A DNA stretch of 64,000 nt, taken from Desulfobulbaceae bacterium DB1. GTDB taxonomy: Bacteria > Desulfobacterota > Desulfobulbia > Desulfobulbales > SURF-16. The DNA lies in NCBI GenBank assembly GCA_001914235.1, contig MQUF01000003.1, positions 1 through 64,000 of the forward strand. Direction: 5' to 3'. Shown here piece by piece: positions 1 through 9,024 of the stretch. A model generated the notes under the pieces. The model did no database searches. It was not told the DNA's origin and worked only from the letters and a program-made list of their open reading frames with translations. The position numbers were made by a program, and so were the translations under genes. Position 1 is the stretch's first letter, and every line of letters begins with the position of its first letter.

Positions 1-1338
1 GGGCCTGTAAAGAATTTTGTGTAAATGGTTTTCATTTTTAATTTTCAATATGCAGGCATTCTGTCGCCGAACAAGATTGAAAAGCGGTTCAAGGCAGCCT
101 TCCAGTCTCTGATTGGCATAGTCCATTTTTTGGCGATATTGTTCAGCGCCATGTAAAGCAGTTTAAGCATCGACTCGTCATTGGGAAATGAACCCCGGTT
201 CTTGGTAACTTTGCGCAGTGACATGTTCAACGACTCAATAGCATTGGTGGTATATATCACCTTGCGTATCTCGGGCGAATACGCAAAAAATGGGGTGATT
301 CTTTCCCAATTTCTTCGCCAGGATTGGCCGATGGACGGATGCGTTTTGTCCCATTTTTCTTCAAAGGTCATCAGTTCCATTTCGGCCTGCTCGGCTGTTG
401 GCGATTGGTAAATGGCCTTGAGATCCGCAGCCACCTCTTTGCGCTGTTTCCATGAGACATATTTCAGGGAATTGCGCACCATGTGGACGAGACAGAGCTG
501 GACCTGGGTGAAGGGGAAAACCGTCTCAATGGCTTCAGGAAAACCCTTGAGGCCATCGACGCAGGCAATGAAAATATCCTGCACGCCACGGTTTCTTAGC
601 TCAGTCACTACCTGCAACCAGAACTTGGCGCCCTCGTTTTCGGCAACCCACATTCCCAGGACATCCTTGACGCCGTCCATGGTGATGCCAATAGCCAGAT
701 AGACCGCCTTGTTCTTAACATGCCCATTGTCGCGCACCTTAACCCGGATAGCGTCCATGTAAACAATGGGATAAATGGGGTCCAACGGGCGATTTTGCCA
801 AACTTTAACCTCGTCAGCAACGGCATCGGTGACCGTTGAAATCAGGGTGGGAGAGACATCAACTCCGTAAATGTCTTCCAAGTGCCCCTGAATCTCCCTG
901 GTAGTCATCCCTCGGGAGTAGAGAGAGATAATCTTGTCGTCAAAGCCGGGAAAGCGGGTTTGCCCTTTGGGAATGATGACCGGATCGAAACTGCTGTCGC
1001 GGTCGCGCGGGACCTCAATCGGCATTTTACCGAAGTCGCCCTTGATGGTCTTTGCAGAGTTACCATTTCGGGCATTACCGCCTTTGGTGACGATGGTTCC
1101 ATGTTTTTCGTGGCCCAGGTGGACGGTCATTTCCGCCTGTAACGCCCGCTCCAGTAAGGCCTTGGTGAGCTGCTTGAGCAGCCCGTTTTCACCGATCAGT
1201 TCTTCGGGCTTCTGGTAATTGTAGTCGGCAAGTAAACGATCCAAAATTTCTTTATCAATGGCCATATGAGCTCCTTTTTAAAGGGTAGTTTTTTGACTTA
1301 CTCAGTCATAGCCATTTACACAAACTATTTTACACCCT
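1..1338. mobile_element. IS256-family insertion sequence
   Basis: A single minus-strand transposase gene is enclosed by imperfect inverted repeats: 6-28 reads TGTAAAGAATTTTGTGTAAA and onward, and 1312-1334 is its reverse complement with about 3 mismatches in 23. The outer bases (ggg at the left, ccc at the right) extend the match slightly, so the element fills the window from base 1 or just outside it to about 1338. A target duplication cannot be checked because the left flank lies outside the window. The right flank is the 3' part of a PilZ-like gene, so the insertion appears to have broken that gene. Confidence 0.85.
45..1265 (-). CDS. IS256-family transposase
   Basis: This 406-residue protein has the usual length of IS256-group DDE transposases. 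Visible landmarks are the N-terminal segment with LLKQLTKALLERALQAEM, the first catalytic Asp in VYMDAIRVKVRD, the second Asp in ACVDGLKGFPEAI and the catalytic Glu in TTNAIESLNMSLRK near the C-terminus. The family cuts and pastes or copies via a circular intermediate. The frame is intact with no internal stop, so the element may still be active. The start ATG lies about 50 bases inside the right inverted repeat, as usual for this family. Confidence 0.95.
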   Translation of the reverse strand: MAIDKEILDRLLADYNYQKPEELIGENGLLKQLTKALLERALQAEMTVHLGHEKHGTIVTKGGNARNGNSAKTIKGDFGKMPIEVPRDRDSSFDPVIIPKGQTRFPGFDDKIISLYSRGMTTREIQGHLEDIYGVDVSPTLISTVTDAVADEVKVWQNRPLDPIYPIVYMDAIRVKVRDNGHVKNKAVYLAIGITMDGVKDVLGMWVAENEGAKFWLQVVTELRNRGVQDIFIACVDGLKGFPEAIETVFPFTQVQLCLVHMVRNSLKYVSWKQRKEVAADLKAIYQSPTAEQAEMELMTFEEKWDKTHPSIGQSWRRNWERITPFFAYSPEIRKVIYTTNAIESLNMSLRKVTKNRGSFPNDESMLKLLYMALNNIAKKWTMPIRDWKAALNRFSILFGDRMPAY

Positions 1339-1339
1339 C

Positions 1340-1684
1340 CGAACCCTGGCCGTTTTAGACCTTGCCATCCCGTTTCATATCATTCAGATTACGGCAAACA
1401 GCCTTGTTTTCCGCTACGTCGGCAACAGACAGTGGTTCAAAGACCCGGACAAGCTTGACGTCACCCATGAGTCAATCAGCCTGAAAAACCTCCCGGTGGA
1501 AACCGTCGCGGATTACCGCATCCCAACGGATATGGTCCAGATGAGATACCATTGTGTCAGATTCAACAATCTTTCCCAGACCCAGACAAAACAACTGGAA
1601 CACCTCATTCACCTCTGCACACAAGAACCGGGAGCAAACCGACTCACACCTTGCCGCCGGATTTCTTCTGAAAAAGCGCATTGA
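1340..1684 (+). pseudogene. 3' fragment of PilZ-like protein gene, cut by the IS
   Basis: An open frame runs from the right IS border to a TGA at 1684 without a start codon near the border. It reads RTLAVLDLAIPFHIIQITAN, continues through LVFRYVGNRQWFKDP, and ends with YHCVRFNNLSQTQTKQLEHL and a short polar tail. The style C/SVRFNNLSxxQxxQLxxFI is the C-terminal end of PilZ-type cyclic-di-GMP domains as I recall them from Desulfobacterota. The N-terminal part should lie left of the window. The tail overlaps the end of the convergent pseudouridine synthase gene by about 41 bases. PilZ assignment is by eye and moderate. Confidence 0.6.
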
Positions 1685-2543
1685 ACCTGGGAGGCAAAGC
1701 AAGGGTGAACTCCATCCGCTTGCCCGTTACCGGATGCGAAAAAGCCAGGTAATAGGCATGCAGGCCAAGCCGACCAAGGGGATCCGACGTGGCGCCGTAT
1801 TTTTTATCCCCTGCCACCGGATGGCCCATGTCGGCCATATGGACGCGGATCTGATTTTTCCGCCCGGACTTCAGGGTAATATCAAGCAGGGCGTATTCGC
1901 CCCCCTCCTTCACCACCTCGTAGTCGGTCACCGCATATTTCCCCTCCCCGTCGTCCACACTCCGTGAATAGACGCGCAGCGCCTTGGATTCATACAGATA
2001 ACTTTCCACCCGCCCTTTCTTATCCAAGGGTACACCTTCAACAATCACCCCATACCGTTTCTCCGCTTCATTCCAACTCCCCTGAAGAGCTCGCTTGGCT
2101 GCTTCATTCCTGGCAAAAACAAGCAAGCCGGAAGTGCCCTGGTCCAGTCGATGGACAATGAAAACGCGCTCCTTGACAGTGGATCCCTTTTCCTTGGCCT
2201 GCTTATTGACGTAGGCTGTCAACCGGTAATAAGCGGTTTTTACCTTTTCCGTTTCCGAGGCAATGGTCAGCAAACCTGGCGGCTTATTGATAACGATGAC
2301 ATCCGCATCCTCATGAAGAATCTCCAGCCCCTCATAAGAGGGGGCCACGCCCGCCATTTCCTTTTCCGACCTGACGGACACCACGTCAGCCGGCAGCAGT
2401 TCGCACTCAGGGCGAGTCACAGGCTGTTGATTAACGGTAATTGCCCGGTATTTGACGAGCTGTTTCACCTTGGTCCGCGAATAGCCGGCAGCACCCAACA
2501 GGAGAAGAAGAGTTGTTTTTTCTTTTGCGACAAGCTTGATCAT
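1644..2543 (-). CDS. RluA-family 23S rRNA pseudouridine synthase
   Basis: The protein has 299 residues. An N-terminal S4 RNA-binding domain (about residues 8-65, with YSRTKVKQLVKYRAITVN) is followed by a catalytic pseudouridine synthase domain. The catalytic motif is HRLDQGTSGLLVFA, with the invariant Asp that attacks the uridine, and the C-terminal KSGRKNQIRVHMADMGHPV segment is the conserved RluA/RluC/RluD motif. It isomerises specific uridines in rRNA or tRNA; the exact target cannot be read from the sequence. Length and the S4 domain fit RluC/RluD better than RluA. The gene is convergent with the broken PilZ gene. Confidence 0.9.
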   Translation of the reverse strand: MIKLVAKEKTTLLLLLGAAGYSRTKVKQLVKYRAITVNQQPVTRPECELLPADVVSVRSEKEMAGVAPSYEGLEILHEDADVIVINKPPGLLTIASETEKVKTAYYRLTAYVNKQAKEKGSTVKERVFIVHRLDQGTSGLLVFARNEAAKRALQGSWNEAEKRYGVIVEGVPLDKKGRVESYLYESKALRVYSRSVDDGEGKYAVTDYEVVKEGGEYALLDITLKSGRKNQIRVHMADMGHPVAGDKKYGATSDPLGRLGLHAYYLAFSHPVTGKRMEFTLALPPRFNALFQKKSGGKV

Positions 2544-2721
2544 AAATTTTGTTCCTCATACGGGAAGTGACGACAAGGCTGGATTTCAAAATGTTACTCA
2601 ATGACGCATTGCAAGGAGATGCGTGTGTTTTTAATCCACTGACAAGGAAACAACAAGACGGAATAAAAAAAAGGAGCTTTTCGAAGAAGGTTGAGGCTTC
2701 ACAGAAACACGGAGGGATTGC

Positions 2722-2760
2722 GTTGCCGGCTCACACCGACGAAAAAACGGTACCGGCAAC
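2722..2760. repeat. 8-bp inverted repeat downstream of tRNA-Arg
   Basis: GTTGCCGG at 2722-2729 pairs perfectly with CCGGCAAC at 2753-2760. It lies downstream of the minus-strand tRNA and could mark the end of its transcript, but there is no T-run after it on that strand, so an intrinsic terminator is not supported. The rest of 2544-2803 shows no gene. Confidence 0.35.
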
Positions 2761-2803
2761 CAAGCATAACGACATAAAAAATGTGACTCATCTTTTTGAA
2801 CCA

Positions 2804-2880
2804 TGGTGGGCGAGACGGGATTCGAACCCACGACCTTTGGCTTCGGAGGCCAACGCTCTATCCAGCTGAGCTACCCGCCC
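2804..2880 (-). tRNA. tRNA-Arg, anticodon CCG
   Basis: Read on the minus strand, GGGCGGG at the 5' end pairs with CUCGCCC at the 3' end (one G-U pair). A D-arm with AGCTCAGCTGGATAGAGC, an anticodon stem TTGGC/GCCAA with loop CTCCGAA, and a T-arm with GGTTCGAATCC follow. The anticodon is CCG, which reads the CGG arginine codon. CCA is encoded at 2804-2806, and the discriminator base is A. All arms are complete. Confidence 0.97.
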
Positions 2881-2984
2881 ACAGTCTTAAAGACGGTTCT
2901 CTCTTTACCACGAATTGACTTGAGCGTAAAGTTTTTTATCCTTCCCCGAGGTTTGACCTTGGTTGGGTTGCGACCTTTTGTCAC

Positions 2985-3014
2985 TTGACAAATCGTTCCT
3001 TTCTCGCCTAATAA
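2985..3014 (+). promoter_or_regulatory. sigma70-like promoter
   Basis: TTGACA at 2985-2990 and TAATAA at 3009-3014 are separated by 18 bases. Both hexamers are near consensus. It points toward the rhodanese remnant. Prediction by pattern only. Confidence 0.45.
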
Positions 3015-3108
3015 ACGATAAGCGTATCAGCAGAAATCAAAATTATCATTATATCGGCCAACGTGGTCTTTTCGCTGACAGAAATTGCTTTTCCCCACAA
3101 AATTAAAC

Positions 3109-3139
3109 TTGACAGCACAATGACACATTGTGCTATTGG
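3109..3139 (+). promoter_or_regulatory. Promoter with 9-bp dyad in a 19-bp spacer
   Basis: TTGACA at 3109-3114 is followed after 19 bases by TATTGG at 3134-3139. Centred in the spacer is a perfect inverted repeat, AGCACAATG (3114-3122), three bases, CATTGTGCT (3126-3134). A dyad filling an over-long spacer is the layout used by MerR-family activators. The -10 hexamer is weak. No MerR-type gene is seen in the window. Confidence 0.4.
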
Positions 3140-3301
3140 TACTTGCTGAAATGAATGCCGTTTCAGAAAATACGCCTAAAAAAAACAAATCCATCTCTTC
3201 TTTACGAAATGACGAATTGCCGCGCAGATACCCCCTGCAGCCGGCAAATATCCGGATTGGACCGTTTTTAGGAAGATTTTTTCCCACAAAACCTAAAATG
3301 A

Positions 3302-3613
3302 AGCAAAAAGGACGGCACCAAGGCAGGTTTCATTATCTGGGTGCTTGAGTATGCCGGTGCCAAAAATGTTTCCTACCTGAACCGGGGCATCGAAGGACGG
3401 CATGAAGCCGGGTACCACACCTCCGACGAGGAAGCCGAGCCCAAGGCCGTCACCTTCGGCGGCAAACCAGGCATCACGCCGGACAAAACCGTGGTGACGA
3501 CCTGCAGCACCGGCCAGCCGGCGGGCAGCGCCTACTTCATGTTCCGCTATCTCGGCTATGACAACGTCAAGGTCCACAACGCATCATGGATAAGCTGGTG
3601 CGCGGCTGAGTAA
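3302..3613 (+). pseudogene. Rhodanese-family sulfurtransferase fragment
   Basis: After an in-frame TGA at 3299 the frame is open to 3613. It encodes about 103 residues: KAGFIIWVLEYAGAKNVSYL, then the active-site stretch TVVTTCSTGQPAGSAYF, then MFRYLGYDNVKVHNASWISW. That is the C-terminal half of a thiosulfate-sulfurtransferase-like rhodanese with its catalytic Cys loop CSTGQPAG. The N-terminal half and a proper start are missing; the first internal start is GTG at 3341. A clear terminator follows at 3642. It is probably a relic of a longer two-domain gene, although translation from GTG 3341 as a small rhodanese is possible. Confidence 0.6.
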
Positions 3614-3641
3614 CAGCTTTTCCCGCAGCTGACAGTACCAG

Positions 3642-3675
3642 CCGGCCCTTGTTTGAAGCAAGGGCCGGTTTTTAT
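3642..3675 (+). terminator. Rho-independent terminator after rhodanese remnant
   Basis: CCGGCCCTTG (3642-3651) pairs perfectly with CAAGGGCCGG (3659-3668) across a 7-base loop and is followed by TTTTTATTT. This is a classic intrinsic terminator on the plus strand. Confidence 0.85.
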
Positions 3676-3813
3676 TTCAGGCCCGGTGAAACCAATGCAC
3701 CCCAAAAACCCTGACAATATCATCTCTCGACATACCAGCAAGCAGCATCAAAAACCACCACGATTCCGCCGGCAAATTATTTTACCGCTGCAAACACATA
3801 CCGGATAAAGCCC

Positions 3814-6780
3814 ATGGTCCCCTGCCGCATTTTCAGAACAACACTTAAAACCAGATCCATACTCCTGGTTGCTTTTGCCATCACCGTTCTTTCGTTTTTT
3901 TACACCAGCCACCACTTTGCCATATACAACAAACACCTGAAATCACACCTGACAGAGCAGCAACAAAATTTCCAACACATTTTTTCATCATCGCAGCACC
4001 TCTATTTTTCCATCTACAACAGCTGGTTGACCAATTTCATTGAAAACCACAAAGAAAATGTCCAGGCCTTTGCAGCGCGGGACAAAGAAAAACTTTACGC
4101 CCTCACCCTGCCGCTTTATCTGTCGCTGAAAAAGTCCTACCCCGACATTCACATCATGCATTTTCACGAACCAAACGGCCGATCATTGCTTCGCATGCAC
4201 CAGCCGAAGCTTTTCGGCGACGACCTCCGGCAGTTACGGCCGGCTGTCCAACAGGTCAACCAAACCCATAAACCGCTTACCGGCTATGAAATCGGCATTC
4301 ACGGCTGCTTTTACCGCATTATCCATCCCGTTTTTTATAACGGCGAGCATATAGGAGTTATCGAACTCGGAGTTAAAATTGATGAAATCGTCAAGGAAAT
4401 AACCCACGCCACCGGCAGCCAGGCAGCGGCCTTTTTCCCCACCTCTTTATGGAAAAAGGCCGTCAATTCATTCGATGCGGCAACTTCCTACACCGACTAC
4501 ACTCTGGTCGAAAAAAAACCGCAAATCGGACCGCTTCTTCCTGAAAACTTCAACTTTCAGGCAATGACTGAATTTGAAACGAATGGAAAACACTATCTCG
4601 CCCTGACACTCACCGGGCTGCTCAACCCCTTTCAGGAATCCCTGGGCGGCATCATCAGCCTGGTGGATATTTCAGATGAAATAAAAGACAAAAAATCCTT
4701 TATCCTCCAGTCGCTGGCGGTCAGCATCAGTCTCGGCCTTTTCTGCATTTTCTTTCTTTGTTTAAGTTTTCAAAAAATCATCGGCAATCTTGAAAAATCG
4801 AAAGAAAATCAGGAAAAGCTCATAAACCAGTTGAACAAAGAAATCGACAGCAGGCAGGAGGCGGAAAAATCCCTGGCACAGAATGAAATCAGACAGCGCC
4901 GCATTTTAAACAGCCTGCCGGACACGGTTTTCCTGCTGGACAGAAACCGCATCGTCAACTGGGCCAATGAATCCGCCCTGAAACTTGCTCCGGATATCAT
5001 AGGCCGGCAATGCGATCTCTGCATGATTGGAGCCGATATTGACCAGGAAGACTGTTTCTGCAGGAAAGCGCACCTGTCGAACATTATACAAAAATCAATT
5101 ATTCATCGCCCTGCCGCGGCAGGAAAAAAACAGGAAACATACTGGGAAGCGATCCTCATTCCCCGCTTTGATGATCAGGGCGCCGCAACCGACGCACTGG
5201 TTGTCCTGCGGGACATCACGGAACGGATGGAGTCAATTCGAAAAATAGAAAAACTCAACCGACACAACAGCCTTTTGCTGGAAGCAGCCGGCGAGGGAAT
5301 TTATGGTGTTGACCTCGAAGGAAAAACAACCTTCATGAATCCCGCTGCCGTACGCATGACCGGGTTTACCGAACAGGAAATGCTGGGGAAAAACCAACAT
5401 GAACTTCTGCACCACACCAAGGCGGACGGCAGTTCCTACCCAGCGGCGGAATGCCCGATCCTCACCACCATGCAGAGCCGGAAACCGCATTTTATCACCG
5501 AGGAAGTTTTCTGGAAAAAAGACGGCGGCAGTTTTCCGGTGGAGTATATCGCCACGCCGGTGGAGGAAGAGGGGAAGGTTATCGGCGCGGTCGTTTTATT
5601 CAGTGACATCACCCAACGGAAACTGCTGGAAAAACAGCTGCTGCATGCCCAGAAAATGGAAGCGGTGGGACGCCTTACCAGCGGCATTGCCCACGATTTC
5701 AACAATCTGCTCACCACCATCTCCGGTTACAGCGAAATACTGCTCATCAAAATGGACAACGATGATCCCATGCGGGACAAAGTGCAGATGATCTTGCAGG
5801 CAGGCAAGATGGCCGCTGCCCTGACCAGGCAATTGCTGACCTTCAGCCGCAAGCAGATTCTGGAAATCAAAACGATCAACCTCAACCATGTCATTGACAG
5901 ATTGACGAAAATGCTGCGCCGACTGATCGGTGAAAACATCAGTCTCAAAATTGAATTCCGCGAGCCGGACTGTTTTATCCAGGCCGATGCCGGACAGTGC
6001 GAACAGGTTCTCATGAACCTTGCCATCAATGCCAAGGATGCCATGCCCGGCGGCGGATCGCTGACCATCACCACCGACATTGCCCACCTTGAGGCGACAA
6101 AACCGACCGGATTTGACGACATCCAGTCAGGCTCCTATGTTCTCATGCAGATAACCGACAGCGGGGAAGGCATGACCGAAGAAACCCAGAAACTGATATT
6201 TGAACCGTTTTTCACCACCAAGGAGCAGGGCAAGGGAACCGGACTCGGTCTGGCCACGGTTTACGGCATCATCAAGCAACACAACGGGTTTATTTCGGTA
6301 AAAAGCGCTCCGGGGCAAGGCACTTCCTTTGACATTTATTTTCCTCTTTCCCGGCAAAAACCCGCCCTCAACAACATGATCATGCCCGACATTCTTCCAC
6401 GCGGCACGGAAACGGTCCTGGTGGTGGATGACACCTCCTCAATCCGCCAGTTTATCAGGGACACCCTTGAACCATTGGGCTATGATATTCTCGAAGCCAA
6501 CAATGCGGAGGAGGCCATGAAATATTATGACGGCCGCGACAAAGCCATTGACCTGCTGCTCACCGACATGGTCATGCCCGGCCTCAGCGGCAAAGAACTG
6601 GCGGTGGTCATGCGGCCCCGTCATGCCGCCATGAAAACGCTGTTCATGTCCGGGCATGCCGCCGCCCTTTTTACGGAGGGAAACGATTCAAAATCGGATA
6701 TTCACTTTATCCAGAAACCACTTTCTCCCAGTCAGATCGCCCTGAAGGTGCGAAACATCCTGGACGCCAGACAAACATGA
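3814..6780 (+). CDS. Membrane-bound hybrid sensor histidine kinase
   Basis: The 988-residue protein starts with a membrane helix (about 12-32, [15 protein letters not shown]). An extracytoplasmic sensory region of roughly 260 residues resembles Cache-type domains, and a second helix follows (about 300-322). Two PAS segments come next, the first with a Cys-rich insert ([20 protein letters not shown]), the second with the [12 protein letters not shown] style. The HisKA phospho-acceptor is in [15 protein letters not shown], the ATPase domain has N, G1 (DSGEGM) and G2 ([13 protein letters not shown]) boxes, and a C-terminal receiver has LVVDD and TDMVMPG. No cognate output gene is adjacent. The Cys cluster in PAS1 could bind metal, which is inference. 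Confidence 0.92.
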   Translation: MVPCRIFRTTLKTRSILLVAFAITVLSFFYTSHHFAIYNKHLKSHLTEQQQNFQHIFSSSQHLYFSIYNSWLTNFIENHKENVQAFAARDKEKLYALTLPLYLSLKKSYPDIHIMHFHEPNGRSLLRMHQPKLFGDDLRQLRPAVQQVNQTHKPLTGYEIGIHGCFYRIIHPVFYNGEHIGVIELGVKIDEIVKEITHATGSQAAAFFPTSLWKKAVNSFDAATSYTDYTLVEKKPQIGPLLPENFNFQAMTEFETNGKHYLALTLTGLLNPFQESLGGIISLVDISDEIKDKKSFILQSLAVSISLGLFCIFFLCLSFQKIIGNLEKSKENQEKLINQLNKEIDSRQEAEKSLAQNEIRQRRILNSLPDTVFLLDRNRIVNWANESALKLAPDIIGRQCDLCMIGADIDQEDCFCRKAHLSNIIQKSIIHRPAAAGKKQETYWEAILIPRFDDQGAATDALVVLRDITERMESIRKIEKLNRHNSLLLEAAGEGIYGVDLEGKTTFMNPAAVRMTGFTEQEMLGKNQHELLHHTKADGSSYPAAECPILTTMQSRKPHFITEEVFWKKDGGSFPVEYIATPVEEEGKVIGAVVLFSDITQRKLLEKQLLHAQKMEAVGRLTSGIAHDFNNLLTTISGYSEILLIKMDNDDPMRDKVQMILQAGKMAAALTRQLLTFSRKQILEIKTINLNHVIDRLTKMLRRLIGENISLKIEFREPDCFIQADAGQCEQVLMNLAINAKDAMPGGGSLTITTDIAHLEATKPTGFDDIQSGSYVLMQITDSGEGMTEETQKLIFEPFFTTKEQGKGTGLGLATVYGIIKQHNGFISVKSAPGQGTSFDIYFPLSRQKPALNNMIMPDILPRGTETVLVVDDTSSIRQFIRDTLEPLGYDILEANNAEEAMKYYDGRDKAIDLLLTDMVMPGLSGKELAVVMRPRHAAMKTLFMSGHAAALFTEGNDSKSDIHFIQKPLSPSQIALKVRNILDARQT

Positions 6781-6803
6781 CAACCTGAACCCGGCTCGCC
6801 CAA

Positions 6804-7829
6804 CTACTCCAGATTGCCCCTTGCCGCGACTTTTCCTTGCGGATAGAAAAAGGAAAGCCGCTTCTTTTCTTTTTTCATCCGCAGTCCGCCGGAAAAATGC
6901 AGCCGGGCCCCGCCCGCACCAGTGCGTGCCACATCAAGAACCCGGCTGATTTTTTGAAAATCGGGACGATTTTCCAGCACAAGAAACAGCTTTTCGACAA
7001 TTCGCCGCTGCAGGGCAACATCAAGGCCGAGAAAGAGCTCAAGATTAAGGGAAAAGGCAGGCAATCCGCCCGCCCTCGCGTCCACGGCAACCACCTGCCG
7101 CCAGACCTGCTCGGTCAAACGGACCAGCACCGTTTCCTCATCCTGGAGGATGATCGCCGTGCGGCGCAGCGTTTCATCAACATTCGGATTAAAGGTGCGC
7201 AGATAGGGGAGCAGGTCAAGGCGGATACGGTTGCGCAAATACGCCCGGGCCGCGTTGGAACTATCCAGGGCAAAGGGAATTTCTTTATCAGTCAGATAGG
7301 CGAGCAGCTTTTCCTTCGCCGTTGTCAAAAAAGGCCGGATAATGATGCCGTCGCGCATGCTCCGCATGCCGGCAAGACCGGCCCGCGCCGTTCCCCTGAT
7401 GAGCCGCAGCAGCACCTCCTCGGCCTGGTCGTCGGCGGTATGCGCCACGGCGATCTTGCCGGCCCGCCGATCACGGGCGACCTGGTGCAGCGCATCATAG
7501 CGCAGATCACGGGCCGCATGCTCAATGGAAACCTTCCGGATCGCCGACGCACCGTGCACATCAATACGGCGGATATCATATTCAACCCCAAGGGACCGGG
7601 CCCGCGCCTCGACCAGAGCCGCCTCGGCCGGCGCCTCATGGGGCCGGAGACCATGATCGACATAAACGGCATGAATTTCGATGCCCAGCAAGTGCTGCAA
7701 GGCCGCCAGCACATGGAGCAGGGCCATGGAGTCCGGGCCGCCGGACACGCCGATGACAATCCTTTCCCCTTGCCGGATCAGCCCCTGGTTGCGCAGAAGG
7801 CCCTGGATTTTCTTTTCAAGCGGATGCAT
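6804..7829 (-). CDS. tilS: tRNA(Ile)-lysidine synthase
   Basis: TilS attaches lysine to the wobble cytidine of tRNA-Ile(CAU) so that it reads AUA and accepts isoleucine. The 341-residue protein carries the PP-loop ATP pyrophosphatase motif SGGPDSMALLHVL near residue 30, the HTADDQAEEVLLRLIRG segment, and the SNxxxxYLRNRIR motif (SSNAARAYLRNRIRLDLLP). It lacks the long C-terminal domain of E. coli TilS, as is common in shorter versions. It is divergent from galU. Confidence 0.95.
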   Translation of the reverse strand: MHPLEKKIQGLLRNQGLIRQGERIVIGVSGGPDSMALLHVLAALQHLLGIEIHAVYVDHGLRPHEAPAEAALVEARARSLGVEYDIRRIDVHGASAIRKVSIEHAARDLRYDALHQVARDRRAGKIAVAHTADDQAEEVLLRLIRGTARAGLAGMRSMRDGIIIRPFLTTAKEKLLAYLTDKEIPFALDSSNAARAYLRNRIRLDLLPYLRTFNPNVDETLRRTAIILQDEETVLVRLTEQVWRQVVAVDARAGGLPAFSLNLELFLGLDVALQRRIVEKLFLVLENRPDFQKISRVLDVARTGAGGARLHFSGGLRMKKEKKRLSFFYPQGKVAARGNLE

Positions 7830-8154
7830 GGCGACAATTTGCCGATTGATAATTGATCATTGCGGGTGTATCATGAGAAAAAGTCAAATTTACCATGGCC
7901 GATTCATGTATGCTTTTGAATTTGCTCCATTTATAATTTCAAATGACGTTCTGTCCGCTTTTTTCAGCAAAATTCACAAAACCGGAATGCGACTTCACGC
8001 GACGGAAAAATAATTTTTTCCGCATTCCGACTTGCCTTTGACAACCAACAATGCACTACGCCGACAGATTGTATTTTTTTCAATATGAGGATAAACTCGC
8101 AAGACGTCGCAACGTAACTGTATACCATGAAAATCAAATTTTGAGAGATCATTT
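7830..8154. other. Divergent tilS/galU intergenic region with nested inverted repeats
   Basis: This 325-base AT-rich region has no gene. CGGAATGC (7983-7990) and GCATTCCG (8022-8029) form an outer arm, and GGAAAAA (8004-8010) and TTTTTTCC (8014-8021) form an inner arm. The hairpin lies between divergent genes; it may be a regulatory or structural element. A TTGACA at 8038 has no good -10 at normal distance. Confidence 0.45.
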
Positions 8155-9024
8155 ATGAGAGTACGCAAAGCCGTTATCCCCGTTGCCGGACTCGGCACCC
8201 GCTTTCTTCCGGCCAGCAAAGCCATCCCCAAGGAGATGCTCACCGTTGTCGACCGGCCGACCATCCAGTATATCGTTGAAGAGGCGGTCGCCTCGGGCAT
8301 CGAGCAAGTGATCCTCATCACCAGTGAAGGAAAAGCGGCCATTGAAAACCATTTTGACTATAACTTTCACCTGGACACGATTTTAAGCAACAAGAAAAAA
8401 ACCGGTCTGGCGGAAGAGATGCGGCATCTGGCCAATCTCATCGATATCGTTTCCGTGCGCCAGAAAAAACCCCTTGGCCTGGGACACGCCATCTGGACGG
8501 CCCGCAACGTGGTGGGCGACGAACCCTTTGTCGTCCTGCTCGGCGATGACCTGGTCCTGAGCGAGGTGCCCTGCACCAAGCAGATGATCGACCTGTTCAA
8601 CGAGGTGCAGGAGTCGGTGGTGGCCGTGCAGCGGGTGCCCCAGGAGGAAACCTTCCAGTACGGCATCGTCGAAGGTTCCCGGGAAAGGAGCAGGGTCATC
8701 AAGGTTGACCGCATGATGGAAAAACCCGCGCCCGGCACGACAAAATCAGACATGGCCATTATCGGCCGCTACATCCTCCAGCCGGATATTTTTTCCATCC
8801 TGGAAACAACAACCCCCGGCCACGGCGGCGAGATCCAGCTCACCGACGCCCTGCTCGCCCTGTCCAACAAGCGCGGCATGTACGCCTATGAGTTTGAAGG
8901 AACCCGTTTTGACGCAGGTGACAAACTGGGCTACCTCAAGGCGATTGTGGCCTTTGCCCTCCGCCATCCGCAGCTTTGCGAAAGTTTCAGCGACCACATC
9001 AAGGAAATCGCTTCCCATCTATGA
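8155..9024 (+). CDS. galU: UTP-glucose-1-phosphate uridylyltransferase
   Basis: GalU makes UDP-glucose from UTP and glucose-1-phosphate for envelope polysaccharides. The 289-residue length is typical. The N-terminal nucleotide-binding loop is VAGLGTRFLPASKAIPKEML, with the conserved GxGTR and PKEM motifs. VVLLGDDLVL supplies the metal-binding Asp, and the EFEGTRFDAGDKLGYLKA segment near the C-terminus is the family signature. The stop codon overlaps the start of priA (ATGA), so the two genes are probably co-translated. Confidence 0.96.
   Translation: MRVRKAVIPVAGLGTRFLPASKAIPKEMLTVVDRPTIQYIVEEAVASGIEQVILITSEGKAAIENHFDYNFHLDTILSNKKKTGLAEEMRHLANLIDIVSVRQKKPLGLGHAIWTARNVVGDEPFVVLLGDDLVLSEVPCTKQMIDLFNEVQESVVAVQRVPQEETFQYGIVEGSRERSRVIKVDRMMEKPAPGTTKSDMAIIGRYILQPDIFSILETTTPGHGGEIQLTDALLALSNKRGMYAYEFEGTRFDAGDKLGYLKAIVAFALRHPQLCESFSDHIKEIASHL

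Larger units (their letters stand above)
2881..3301. other. 421-base intergenic region with two promoter-like sites
   Basis: No convincing gene. The stretch is AT-rich compared with its neighbours and carries two plus-strand promoter-like sites (2985-3014 and 3109-3139) directed at the rhodanese remnant that starts near 3302. A short open frame at 3151 (MNAVSENTPKKN...) has no recognisable domain and is not called. Confidence 0.5.

Noticed and set aside
3296-3304. TGA at 3299 in the rhodanese fragment as a further Sec codon
   Set aside because: The upstream frame meets a TAG only ten codons earlier and shows no rhodanese sequence, the position is not a Cys site, and no hairpin of the SECIS kind follows.
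6837-7856. 339-codon plus-strand frame
   Set aside because: Antisense to tilS, which has clear motifs; no domain in the shadow frame.
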